Made by a program: the position numbers and the translations under genes. The notes under the pieces were generated by a model, which was given only the letters and a program-made list of their open reading frames with translations, was not told the origin of the DNA and made no database searches. Of a DNA stretch of 9,913 bases, positions 1 through 5,976 are shown piece by piece. The stretch covers positions 1-9,913 of the forward strand of contig CACYEO010000104.1 of assembly GCA_902773475.1 (NCBI GenBank). Reading direction: 5' to 3'. The DNA is from an uncultured bacterium. Lineage in GTDB: Bacteria > Verrucomicrobiota > Kiritimatiellia > RFP12 > UBA1067. Positions within the stretch are counted from its first letter, which is position 1; each line of letters opens with the position of its first letter.

Positions 1-22
1 GGGCGCATCTGCGTTTTTCACC
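1..22. repeat. Left terminal inverted repeat of the element
   Basis: The reverse complement matches 250-271 at 18 of 22 positions. The outer ten bases (GGGCGCATCT) match perfectly; mismatches fall at positions 11, 13, 15 and 16. The repeat may extend further left, outside the window. Confidence 0.55.
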
Positions 23-23
23 C

Positions 24-143
24 ATGCGGTTTGAGATTGGAAACAACCGGAACAACTGGAAAAAACAACGAGCGCGCACCAAAGGAATGTTGTTTCAAAC
101 AGTTGTTTCCCATAATCAAAAAGCCAGACGGCGAATTGCGCAG
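24..143. repeat. 120-bp tandem repeat, unit 1
   Basis: This unit differs from unit 2 at about 11 of 120 positions by eye, with no indels. It carries nested inverted repeats: GGAAACAAC at 39-47 pairs with GTTGTTTCC at 102-110, and AAACAAC at 63-69 pairs with GTTGTTT at 89-95. A loop of roughly 19 nt is left at 70-88. As RNA or single-stranded DNA it could form one long interrupted hairpin. Confidence 0.8.
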
Positions 144-263
144 ATGCGGTTTGAAATTGGAAACAACCGGAAAAACCGGAAAAAACAACGAGCGCGCACC
201 AAAGGTAAGTTGTTTCAAACAGTTGTTTCCCATAATCAAATAGCCCGACGGTGAATTATGTAG
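144..263. repeat. 120-bp tandem repeat, unit 2
   Basis: This is the second copy, directly abutting unit 1. The nested inverted repeats are kept: 159-167 with 222-230, and 183-189 with 209-215. The differences from unit 1 lie mainly outside these arms, in the 172-179 spacer, around 205-208, and in the last ~25 bases, which here form the right terminal inverted repeat. Five bases of a further ATGCG start follow at 264-268, before the sequence changes. Confidence 0.8.
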
Positions 264-271
264 ATGCGCCC
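250..271. repeat. Right terminal inverted repeat of the element
   Basis: This is the partner of 1-22; its outer end is AGATGCGCCC (262-271). The inner half is also the end of tandem unit 2, and unit 1 ends with a related but diverged form at about 130-143. The direct 12-mer CATCTGCGTTTT follows at 272-283. Confidence 0.55.
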
Positions 272-323
272 CATCTGCGTTTTAAGTTTTAAAGAAGAAC
301 GCGCATCAACAGACGCGGAGATT

Positions 324-332
324 TGATATACT
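324..332 (+). promoter_or_regulatory. Extended -10 promoter of the SPFH/TM2 cassette
   Basis: TGA immediately precedes TATACT (327-332), giving a TGN extended -10 element. No good -35 hexamer is visible about 17 bp upstream, which fits extended -10 promoters. The expected transcription start is near A339, leaving a leader of about 17 nt before the ATG at 356. The same arrangement (TGN, TAWACT, then CGCG) occurs before rimO. The in-frame TTG at 323 overlaps this box and is therefore an unlikely start codon. Confidence 0.5.
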
Positions 333-355
333 CGCGCCATGACTTCGGGGGTGCT

Positions 356-1336
356 ATGGGTGCAATAGAAACAATACAGTGGGACGGCGCGCCGGGCGTG
401 GTCGCCTGGCGCTATCCAAATGTCGAACTGCGGCACATGTCGCAGCTTGTCGTGAAAGAAGCGCAGGAGGCGGTTCTCGTCAAGGACGGCGAGTTCTACG
501 GGCCTGTCGGCCCGGGACGCCATCCGCTGGAAACAAAGAATCTTCCGTTCCTTACGCGTCTCGCGTCCTCGCGCGCCTCCAACGCCGCGTATGCGGCCGA
601 AGTGTGGTTCGTGCAGAAATCGATTCCGCTGAACGCCAAATGGGGAACGCCGGACCCGGTTCTCGTGGAAGACTGCAAATACCGCATTGCGATTCCCGTG
701 CGCGCATACGGAAGCTACGGTTTCGCCGTGGAGGACTCCTGCCGATTCCTCGCGCGACTCCTCGGCCGTCTGCCCGCTTTCACCGAAAAAACGCTGGGCG
801 CGCATTTCAAAGGGGTGATAATCACGCGCGCGAAGGACGCGATCGCCTCCGTCATGTCCGAAGACGGAACCTCCATTCTCAATATCGGAACGCGGCTGAA
901 CGAGATTTCGGCCGAACTCGGAAAGACGCTGTCGGCGGATTTCGCCGACTACGGCGTGTCGCTTCGGCTTTTCATGGTGAATTCGATTTCGGCCGACGAA
1001 TCCGACCCGTCGGTGGCGCAGCTGCGCAAAGCCCTCGCAAAGAAGGCCGAAATGGACATCATCGGCTACTCGTACGCGCAGGAACGCTCGTTCGACGCCC
1101 TCCAGACCGCAGCCGGCAACGAAGGCGCCGCGGGGTCCGTGATGGGCGCGGGAATCGGAATCGGCCTTGGGGCGGGCGTTGCGGCGCCGATCGGGGCCGC
1201 GATGGCGGGCGCGGGCGCCGCGATGGCGGGCGCCGCCGCGACGGGCGCGCCCGGCGCGAAATTCTGCATCAACTGCGGCGCCGCCCTGCCGCCGGGCGCG
1301 AAATTCTGCCCCGGCTGCGGCGCGAAAACCGTCTGA
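356..1336 (+). CDS. SPFH domain protein (YdjI/virion-core-like) with C-terminal zinc ribbon
   Basis: A 326-residue member of the SPFH/Band 7 group related to Bacillus subtilis YdjI, a flotillin-like family thought to act as membrane-associated scaffolds. The SPFH fold covers about residues 20-235. Family-typical stretches are WFVQKSIPLNAKWGTPDPV (84-102) and GYSYAQERSFDAL (237-249). A Gly/Ala-rich, weakly hydrophobic linker (about 255-300) follows. A zinc ribbon with Cys304, Cys307, Cys318 and Cys321 ends the protein; its two CxxC knuckles sit in near-identical GAKFC contexts. The ATG at 356 is preferred over the in-frame TTG at 323, which overlaps the -10 box. A G-rich SD-like stretch lies at 347-353. 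The next gene starts 15 nt downstream. The family call is secure; membrane stress or microdomain scaffolding is inferred from homologues. Confidence 0.88.
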   Translation: MGAIETIQWDGAPGVVAWRYPNVELRHMSQLVVKEAQEAVLVKDGEFYGPVGPGRHPLETKNLPFLTRLASSRASNAAYAAEVWFVQKSIPLNAKWGTPDPVLVEDCKYRIAIPVRAYGSYGFAVEDSCRFLARLLGRLPAFTEKTLGAHFKGVIITRAKDAIASVMSEDGTSILNIGTRLNEISAELGKTLSADFADYGVSLRLFMVNSISADESDPSVAQLRKALAKKAEMDIIGYSYAQERSFDALQTAAGNEGAAGSVMGAGIGIGLGAGVAAPIGAAMAGAGAAMAGAAATGAPGAKFCINCGAALPPGAKFCPGCGAKTV

Positions 1337-1351
1337 CGGAGGAAAAACGGA

Positions 1352-1777
1352 ATGACATTCAACAGATTGGCGGCAGCCGCAGTCACGGCGATAGCCGCAG
1401 CGCTCACCCTCGCAGCCGCATTCGTATGTTTCGAGGCGCCGTACACGGCGAATTTCGGATTTTCGCTGGGCGCGATAGTCCTGTCGGAACTGCTTTTCGG
1501 CGCGTTCCTCATAGGACTGACTTTCAAGAGCGCTTCGTCCGCCCCGGTGTCGGCCGGCGGATGGATCGCGAACTTCCTGTATCTGCTCTTCACGCTGTGC
1601 GCGGCTTTTTTGACATGGATGGAAGTCAAGTACTTCGTGCTTCTGCAGGCGGCGGGGCTTTCCGCTTTCGCCGTTTTGAAAATCATGCTTCTCACAGCGG
1701 AGCGCCATGCTGCCGCACAATCGAAAGACGACCCGCCGCCCGCGAAAATCGAGCGCGCAAAACCCGAATGGAGGTAA
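1352..1777 (+). CDS. Small four-helix membrane protein of unknown function
   Basis: This 141-residue protein is not one I recognise. Hydrophobic segments at about residues 5-27, 37-57, 71-90 and 94-115 suggest four transmembrane helices. A polar, Pro/Lys/Arg-containing tail (118-141) is probably cytoplasmic. There is no signal peptidase site or catalytic motif. A strong SD, GGAGG at 1338-1342, sits 9 nt before the ATG. It is sandwiched between two zinc-ribbon proteins, and its own stop overlaps the SD of the next gene, so the three are very likely co-expressed. A role as membrane partner of the SPFH protein is inference from position only. Confidence 0.75.
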   Translation: MTFNRLAAAAVTAIAAALTLAAAFVCFEAPYTANFGFSLGAIVLSELLFGAFLIGLTFKSASSAPVSAGGWIANFLYLLFTLCAAFLTWMEVKYFVLLQAAGLSAFAVLKIMLLTAERHAAAQSKDDPPPAKIERAKPEWR

Positions 1778-1781
1778 AAAG

Positions 1782-2186
1782 ATGAAATGCGAATACTGCG
1801 ACAACGAAGTCCCCGCCGGCGCCAAGCACTGTCCAAGTTGCGGAGGCCCGGTCAAGCCATCGGCCGCTCCGCAGCCGCAGCCGCAGCAGGTTTTCACGCA
1901 GCAGCCCGCATACGCCCAGCCTCAGCCCCAGTTCTACGCGCCGGGCGGAGTGCAGCAGATTCCGTACACGCCGAAAAGCCGGGTGGCCTACATAATCCTC
2001 GCGCTGCTCTTCGGGGCGCTCGGCATCCACAATTTCTACGCCGGGCGCGTCGGATGCGGCATAGCCCAGCTTCTGATAACCTTGTTTATCGGCTGGCTCA
2101 TACTGCCGCTTCTGGCGGTGGGGCTCTGGGTGTTCATAGAGATGCTCGCCGTCACGACCGACGGACGAGGGGTGCGTTTCCAGTAA
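1782..2186 (+). CDS. Zinc ribbon-TM2 domain membrane protein
   Basis: A 134-residue protein in three parts. The N-terminal zinc ribbon has Cys3, Cys6, Cys17 and Cys20. A Pro/Gln-rich linker spans about 25-65. A TM2 domain (about 66-127) has two membrane helices and the family's short motif GALGIHNFYAG (78-88), with GW/LP features around the second helix. TM2 proteins are small membrane proteins of poorly defined role, often joined to zinc ribbons. The frame is open upstream to 1707, but GGAGG at 1770-1774, 7 nt before ATG 1782, and the start of the cysteine motif at residue 3 fix the start at 1782. The preceding gene ends at 1777, leaving 4 nt. A strong GC hairpin follows the stop. Confidence 0.88.
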   Translation: MKCEYCDNEVPAGAKHCPSCGGPVKPSAAPQPQPQQVFTQQPAYAQPQPQFYAPGGVQQIPYTPKSRVAYIILALLFGALGIHNFYAGRVGCGIAQLLITLFIGWLILPLLAVGLWVFIEMLAVTTDGRGVRFQ

Positions 2187-2196
2187 CGGCGGGAAA

Positions 2197-2226
2197 CCGC
2201 GCGCGCCGCCAGGGCGGCGCGCGCGG
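2197..2226 (+). terminator. Perfect GC hairpin after the TM2 gene, no T-tract
   Basis: CCGCGCGCGCCGC (2197-2209) and its exact reverse complement (2214-2226) form a 13-bp stem closed by the loop CAGG. It begins 11 nt after the TM2 stop and ends 23 nt before the malic enzyme start. No run of T follows, so it is not a classical intrinsic terminator. It may act as a pause or RNA-stabilising 3' end, or terminate with help from a factor. It is the most likely boundary between the first and second gene runs. Confidence 0.5.
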
Positions 2227-2249
2227 ACAATCCGGAAGGTATGCTTGAA

Positions 2250-3545
2250 ATGTCGGTTTTCCCGAAAGAAGAAGTCTTGAAATTCCACCTCGGCGGCAAA
2301 GTCGCGACCATGCTTCCGAAGCCGCTCGCCACGCAGAACGACCTGTGCCTCGCGTATACGCCGGGAGTCGCCCACGCGGTGAAGGAAATAGCCGCGAATC
2401 CGGCGTCGGTCTTCGACTATACGGCGAAGAGCAACCTCGTGGCCGTGGTCAGCGACGGGACGGCGATTCTCGGGCTGGGAGATCTCGGCGCGGCGGCGTC
2501 GATTCCGGTGATGGAAGGCAAGGCCGTGCTTTTCAAGAGTTTCGGCGGCGTGGACGCCTGGCCGGTTCCGCTCGCGCACTGCAGGCAGGGCGGCGCGGAC
2601 ACGGGGAAAACCGATCCTGTAAGAGTGATCGACGCGGTCATGGCGATAGCCCCGCAGTACGGCGGAGTGAACCTTGAAGACATCGCGTCGCCGGCGTGTT
2701 TCGAAATCGAAGACCGCCTCGACGCCGCGCTCGACATCCCGGTATTCCACGACGACCAGTGGGGAACCGCCGTCATAGCGCTTTCAGGCGTCATGAACTA
2801 CTGCGAAATCACAGGCCGCCCGATATCGTCCCTGAAAGTCGCGATGAACGGCGCCGGCGCCGCCGGAATCCGCATCGCGGACATGTGCAAGGCCGCGGGC
2901 GTGCAAGACCTGGTGATGTGCGATTCCAAAGGCGTGATTTCCGAAGACCGCACGGATCTCAACGCGCACAAGCGCCGCCACGCCGCGAAGACGAATGCGA
3001 AGACGCTGCGCGACGCGCTGCGCGGCGCGCACGTCTTCATCGGCGTTTCGGTGGCGAACGCGCTTTCCGGCGACGACGTGAAGACGATGGCGGACTACCC
3101 GGCGATTTTCGCGATGGCCAACCCCGATCCGGAAATCCAGCCGGCCGAAGTCGCCGCCGCGCTCGACGGGAAACCGTACATCATGGTGACGGGCCGCAGC
3201 GACTACCCCAACCAGATAAACAACGTCCTGGGCTTCCCCTATCTTTTCCGCGGCGCGCTCGACGTGCGCGCGCGCACGATAAACAAGGAAATGAAAGTTG
3301 CGGCGGCGAACGCGCTCGCCGCGCTGGCGCGCAAGCCCGCAACCCCGGAGGTCGCCGCGCTCTATCCGCGCGAAAAGCTCGAATTCGGCCCGGGATACAT
3401 AATCCCCAAGCCTTTCGACCGGCGCCTGTTCGAAGAGGTGTCGTTCGCCGTGGCGGAGGCTGCGGTGAAATCCGGCGCCGCCCCCGCGGACACGGATCTT
3501 GCCGCCGTACGCGCTTCGCTCGCCGCGCGCAACGCCGCACGCTGA
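2250..3545 (+). CDS. Malic enzyme (NAD(P)-dependent, oxaloacetate-decarboxylating, short form)
   Basis: Oxidatively decarboxylates malate to pyruvate and CO2 with reduction of NAD(P)+, in the cytoplasm. Residues are counted from the upstream ATG at 2241. Visible sites are AYTPGV with the catalytic Tyr39, VVSDGTAILGLGDLG (69-83), EGK with Lys94, NLEDI (144-148) and FHDDQWGTA (169-177), which bind the metal and substrate. The Rossmann loop is GAGAAG (204-209), followed by CDSKG (227-231). MANPDPEI (292-299) and NNVLGFP (327-333) are family-typical. At about 434 residues it is the short bacterial form, without the phosphotransacetylase-like domain of E. coli MaeB. I do not decide the cofactor. 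GGAAGG (2234-2239) is only 1 nt from ATG 2241 but 10 nt from ATG 2250, so 2250 is preferred; 2241 stays possible. The next gene starts 17 nt downstream. Confidence 0.93.
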   Translation: MSVFPKEEVLKFHLGGKVATMLPKPLATQNDLCLAYTPGVAHAVKEIAANPASVFDYTAKSNLVAVVSDGTAILGLGDLGAAASIPVMEGKAVLFKSFGGVDAWPVPLAHCRQGGADTGKTDPVRVIDAVMAIAPQYGGVNLEDIASPACFEIEDRLDAALDIPVFHDDQWGTAVIALSGVMNYCEITGRPISSLKVAMNGAGAAGIRIADMCKAAGVQDLVMCDSKGVISEDRTDLNAHKRRHAAKTNAKTLRDALRGAHVFIGVSVANALSGDDVKTMADYPAIFAMANPDPEIQPAEVAAALDGKPYIMVTGRSDYPNQINNVLGFPYLFRGALDVRARTINKEMKVAAANALAALARKPATPEVAALYPREKLEFGPGYIIPKPFDRRLFEEVSFAVAEAAVKSGAAPADTDLAAVRASLAARNAAR

Positions 3546-3562
3546 AACCGGAGGCCGGATCC

Positions 3563-4405
3563 ATGCGGACACCGTCCACGCTGAAAGCCGCAGCCGCGGC
3601 CGCCGCTCTTTCGGCGGCGTGCGGCTGCGACCCCGCCGATCTCCACAAGCCGGTTCCGCAGGTATCGATCTTCGCGGTCGACCGCGAAGAGTTCCAGAAC
3701 TACGGCGAAGTCAAAAGCATACAGTCGGGAAGCGTGTCGGAAACAACCCGCGCGGCGGGCGGCCGCCCGCTGGCGACGGTGGCGGAATGGCGCGTAGAAT
3801 GGCCGTCGGAAGGATGCGGGCTGGACGCCGCCGCGCTCGCGGCGGCGCGCACCGAACTCGCGCGCGCCATACTCGAGCCTCTGTCCGGAAACGTCCGCGC
3901 CGCGGGACTTCCGGCCTCGCCGTCCGCGCAGGATGTGATTTCCCGCATAACAGAAGCGGCTGCGGGCGCCGTCGAAGCTCCGCCGGAAAGCCCTCTCGCG
4001 GGATTTTCATGCAGCGTCCGCACTGCGGTGAGCTGGCCTTTCGGCCTGCCGGAGAAAGGATCCGCCGCCGGATCCGGCGGCATACGCGGCCCGGTGCTCG
4101 GCCTGTCCGGGCTGGTGACGATGCGCACCGCGCGGGCGTCGCGCGGATCGTCCGCGACTTTCGCGATGAACTATTCCGTGCCGTCGGGCCGCCGCCTGTT
4201 CATTTCGGACTGCGTGAAAAGCGAATCGCTCCCCGGCTTCCGGAAGGAGTTCGACAGGCGCTGGGCGGCTGTCGCCGGCGCAACGCCGCCCGACGGCGGA
4301 ATCGAAGGGTTCCTCGTGGAAAGCGACGGGCTCAGCTGGTCCGACGCGTCCGGGAAAATCTACCTCAAACTCTCCTGGGGAGACCTTGAAGCATGGCTGA
4401 AGTGA
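3563..4405 (+). CDS. Putative lipoprotein with weak DUF3298/RsiV-like C-terminal region
   Basis: A 280-residue protein with a short basic N-terminus, a hydrophobic Ala-rich stretch (8-19) and a plausible but imperfect lipobox, LSAAC, with Cys20 as the lipidated residue. Export and membrane anchoring are inferred. The middle part has no motif I recognise. The C-terminal half (about 178-280) has the layout of DUF3298/RsiV-like extracytoplasmic domains: a MNYSVPSGRRLFISD strand-turn segment (202-216), FRKEF, then GFLVESDGLSW and a final LSWGDLEAWL. The usual YEIAPYAxG block is missing, so the match is weak. The SD GGAGG (3550-3554) lies 8 nt before the ATG and decides it over the much longer upstream open frame, which is a shadow of the malic enzyme. 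It overlaps the ABC ATPase gene by 13 nt, implying coupled translation. Confidence 0.72.
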   Translation: MRTPSTLKAAAAAAALSAACGCDPADLHKPVPQVSIFAVDREEFQNYGEVKSIQSGSVSETTRAAGGRPLATVAEWRVEWPSEGCGLDAAALAAARTELARAILEPLSGNVRAAGLPASPSAQDVISRITEAAAGAVEAPPESPLAGFSCSVRTAVSWPFGLPEKGSAAGSGGIRGPVLGLSGLVTMRTARASRGSSATFAMNYSVPSGRRLFISDCVKSESLPGFRKEFDRRWAAVAGATPPDGGIEGFLVESDGLSWSDASGKIYLKLSWGDLEAWLK

Positions 4406-5394
4406 CGCTCCGCCATGTCCGCAAGGAATATTCGCGCGACGCGCCTCCAGCCGTGGAGGACTTCACGCTTGACGTGCCGGACGGGGAATTCCTGGTCCTC
4501 GTAGGCCCCAGCGGCTGCGGCAAATCCACGACCCTGCGCATGATAGCCGGGCTCGAGACCGTGACGTCCGGGCGCATTGCGATAGGCGGGCGGGATGTAA
4601 CCGATCTGCCGCCGAAAAAGCGCGACATCGCGATGGTGTTCCAGAACTACGCCTTGTACCCCCACATGACAGTGGCGGAAAACATGGCGTTCGCCTTGAA
4701 ACTGCGCGGCGTGCCGAAAGAGGAAATCGCGCGCCGCGTTTCATCGACGGCGGAGACCCTGGGGCTGGTACCATACCTGAAGCGGCTCCCGAAAGCCCTT
4801 TCGGGCGGACAGCGCCAGCGCGTAGCCGTCGGCAGGGCGATAGTGCGCAATCCCGCGGTGTTCCTCTTCGACGAGCCGCTTTCGAATCTCGACGCGAAAA
4901 TGCGCGTGGAGATGCGCGCGGAGCTGATCCGCCTGCACGACAGGCTGAAGGCCACGATGATATACGTCACGCACGACCAGACCGAGGCGATGACGATGGG
5001 AAGCCGCATAGTGGTGATGGACGCCGGCCGCATACGCCAGGCCGCCCCGCCGCTCGAGGTCTACACGCGCCCGGCGGACGTTTTCGTGGCCGGATTCATA
5101 GGCACGCCGCCGATGAACCTGTTTCCGCCGGGGACGTTCGATCCGTCGCGCATCGCGGGCCTGCGCCCGGAGCATCTGGCGCTGCACCGCCCGGACGCCG
5201 CGCCCGCCGGCGCGCTCCCGGCGACCGTCGATCTCGTGGAACCGCTCGGCCCGGAAACGCTCGTCCACGCCGTCCTGCGGAATCCGGACTTCCGCGCCAC
5301 GGTGCGCGCACCCGGCGATTCGACATGGCGCGCAGGCGAGACGGCGTCGCTTTCCGCCGATCTTTCAAAAGCCGTGTGGTTCCCCGCGCAATGA
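4393..5394 (+). CDS. ABC transporter ATP-binding protein, MalK/UgpC/MsmX type
   Basis: A 333-residue ATPase that would power a binding-protein-dependent importer, most likely for carbohydrate-type solutes. Visible motifs are Walker A GPSGCGKST (38-46), Q-loop Gln84 in VFQNYALYPHMTVAENM, signature LSGGQRQR (136-143), Walker B FLFDEP (157-162) with catalytic Glu161, D-loop SNLD (164-167) and switch His194. The TOBE-type regulatory domain follows from about 232, with FIGTPPMN and GLRPEH (256-261). It is shorter than E. coli MalK (about 370 residues), chiefly in the C-terminal domain. No permease or solute-binding gene adjoins it, so it may be a shared ATPase like MsmX; this is inference. It overlaps the preceding gene by 13 nt and nadD by 4 nt. 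A GGGGAG SD (4377-4382) lies inside the upstream gene. Confidence 0.93.
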   Translation: MAEVTLRHVRKEYSRDAPPAVEDFTLDVPDGEFLVLVGPSGCGKSTTLRMIAGLETVTSGRIAIGGRDVTDLPPKKRDIAMVFQNYALYPHMTVAENMAFALKLRGVPKEEIARRVSSTAETLGLVPYLKRLPKALSGGQRQRVAVGRAIVRNPAVFLFDEPLSNLDAKMRVEMRAELIRLHDRLKATMIYVTHDQTEAMTMGSRIVVMDAGRIRQAAPPLEVYTRPADVFVAGFIGTPPMNLFPPGTFDPSRIAGLRPEHLALHRPDAAPAGALPATVDLVEPLGPETLVHAVLRNPDFRATVRAPGDSTWRAGETASLSADLSKAVWFPAQ

Positions 5395-5972
5395 AACGTC
5401 TCGGGATTTTCGGCGGATCGTTCGATCCCGTGCATTCCGGGCATGTAGGCATAGCGAGAGCGGCGGCCGACGCCGCCGCTCTCGAAAAAGTGCTGTTCGT
5501 CCCCGCGAACGTGTCACCGTTCAAAACGTCCGCCGCCCCGCGCGCCTCCGCCGCGGACAGGCTTGAAATGGTGCGTCTCGCCTGCGCCTGCGACCGGCGC
5601 TTCGAGCCGTGCGACATCGAACTGCGCAGGGCGGGCGTTTCCTACGCGGTCGACACGGTGCGCGCGATCGCGGCGGCGAATCCCGGCGCGGAGCTGTTTT
5701 TCATCATGGGCGAAGATTCTCTCGCCGCGCTCGGCGGATGGCACAAGGCGGACGAACTGTTCAGCCTCGTTGTCTTTCTGGTGCTTGAACGCCCCGGCTG
5801 CGCGCGGAATCCCGTCCCGCCCGGCGCAAGAGTCGTGCGGTTCCGCGGGGAGCCGTGCGCAGTTTCGTCCACCGCCGCAAGAGAAGCCATCGCACGCGGC
5901 GGCGACGCGGGGCGGATGCTCCCCCCGTCCGTGGCCGCGTACATCGCGCGGCGCGGCCTCTACCGCCCGTGA
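5391..5972 (+). CDS. nadD: Nicotinate-nucleotide adenylyltransferase NadD
   Basis: Transfers AMP from ATP to nicotinate mononucleotide to make deamido-NAD+, a step shared by de novo and salvage NAD synthesis in the cytoplasm. The 193-residue length is normal for the family. Visible motifs are the nucleotidyltransferase signature GGSFDPVHSGH (8-18), PANVSPFK (substrate loop), FIMGEDSLAALGGWHKADEL and the C-terminal SSTAAR, which corresponds to the family's ISSTxIR. The ATG overlaps the ABC ATPase stop in an ATGA junction and has no good SD, so translational coupling is likely; the frame extends upstream to 5325 but only as a shadow. A 13-bp perfect hairpin lies about 65 nt into the gene. The usual rsfS neighbour is absent; rimO follows after a promoter. 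Confidence 0.94.
   Translation: MKRLGIFGGSFDPVHSGHVGIARAAADAAALEKVLFVPANVSPFKTSAAPRASAADRLEMVRLACACDRRFEPCDIELRRAGVSYAVDTVRAIAAANPGAELFFIMGEDSLAALGGWHKADELFSLVVFLVLERPGCARNPVPPGARVVRFRGEPCAVSSTAAREAIARGGDAGRMLPPSVAAYIARRGLYRP
5455..5484 (+). other. Perfect 13-bp hairpin inside the 5' part of nadD
   Basis: CGAGAGCGGCGGC (5455-5467) is followed by the loop CGAC (5468-5471) and the exact reverse complement (5472-5484). It lies within codons 22-32, an Ala-rich helix. It could pause ribosomes or affect mRNA stability, or it may simply reflect GCC/GCG alanine codons. The structure is seen directly; any function is speculative. Confidence 0.4.
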
Positions 5973-5976
5973 TTGC

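Larger units (their letters stand above)
1..271. repeat. MITE-like non-coding repeat element (tandem 120-bp units between inverted repeats)
   Basis: The stretch is clearly richer in A/T than the rest of the window and lies outside any credible gene. It contains two tandem units of exactly 120 bp (24-143 and 144-263). Its outer ends, 1-22 and 250-271, are imperfect inverted repeats with 18 of 22 positions matching, the outermost 10 perfectly. The 12-mer CATCTGCGTTTT occurs at 6-17 and again at 272-283, just past the right end, like a flanking direct repeat, although the left copy overlaps the inverted repeat. No transposase is encoded, so a non-autonomous MITE-like or REP/BIME-like element is the best description. 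The left end coincides with the window edge, so the true left boundary is unknown. Calling it mobile is inference; the repeat structure is seen directly. Confidence 0.6.

Noticed and set aside
1..283. Tandem repeats at the left edge as a CRISPR array
   Set aside because: The 120-bp units abut directly with no spacers, and the unit is far longer than a CRISPR repeat. No cas gene is present in the window.
323..355. TTG at 323 as the start of the SPFH gene
   Set aside because: The codon sits inside the extended -10 element, upstream of the expected transcription start. The protein from ATG 356 already contains the whole domain.
1240..1330. Short direct repeat around the two cysteine knuckles of the SPFH protein
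   Set aside because: The repeated GCGCGAAATTCTGC encodes the two GAKFC knuckle halves of one zinc ribbon, so it is domain structure and not a separate element.
236..1897. Long minus-strand open frame of 553 codons opposite the SPFH cassette
   Set aside because: It runs opposite three well-supported genes with recognisable domains and SD sequences. Its translation is Arg-rich with no recognisable motif, typical of an antisense shadow in GC-rich DNA.
2696..3562. Upstream in-frame extension of the putative lipoprotein gene into the malic enzyme gene
   Set aside because: The extension is the Arg-rich shadow of the malic enzyme frame. A strong SD at 3550-3554 and the signal-like N-terminus support ATG 3563.
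4064..4081. Perfect 18-bp palindrome centred on GGATCC
   Set aside because: It lies inside the coding sequence of the putative lipoprotein (Gly/Ser-rich stretch) with no loop and no regulatory context. GC-rich codons explain it adequately.
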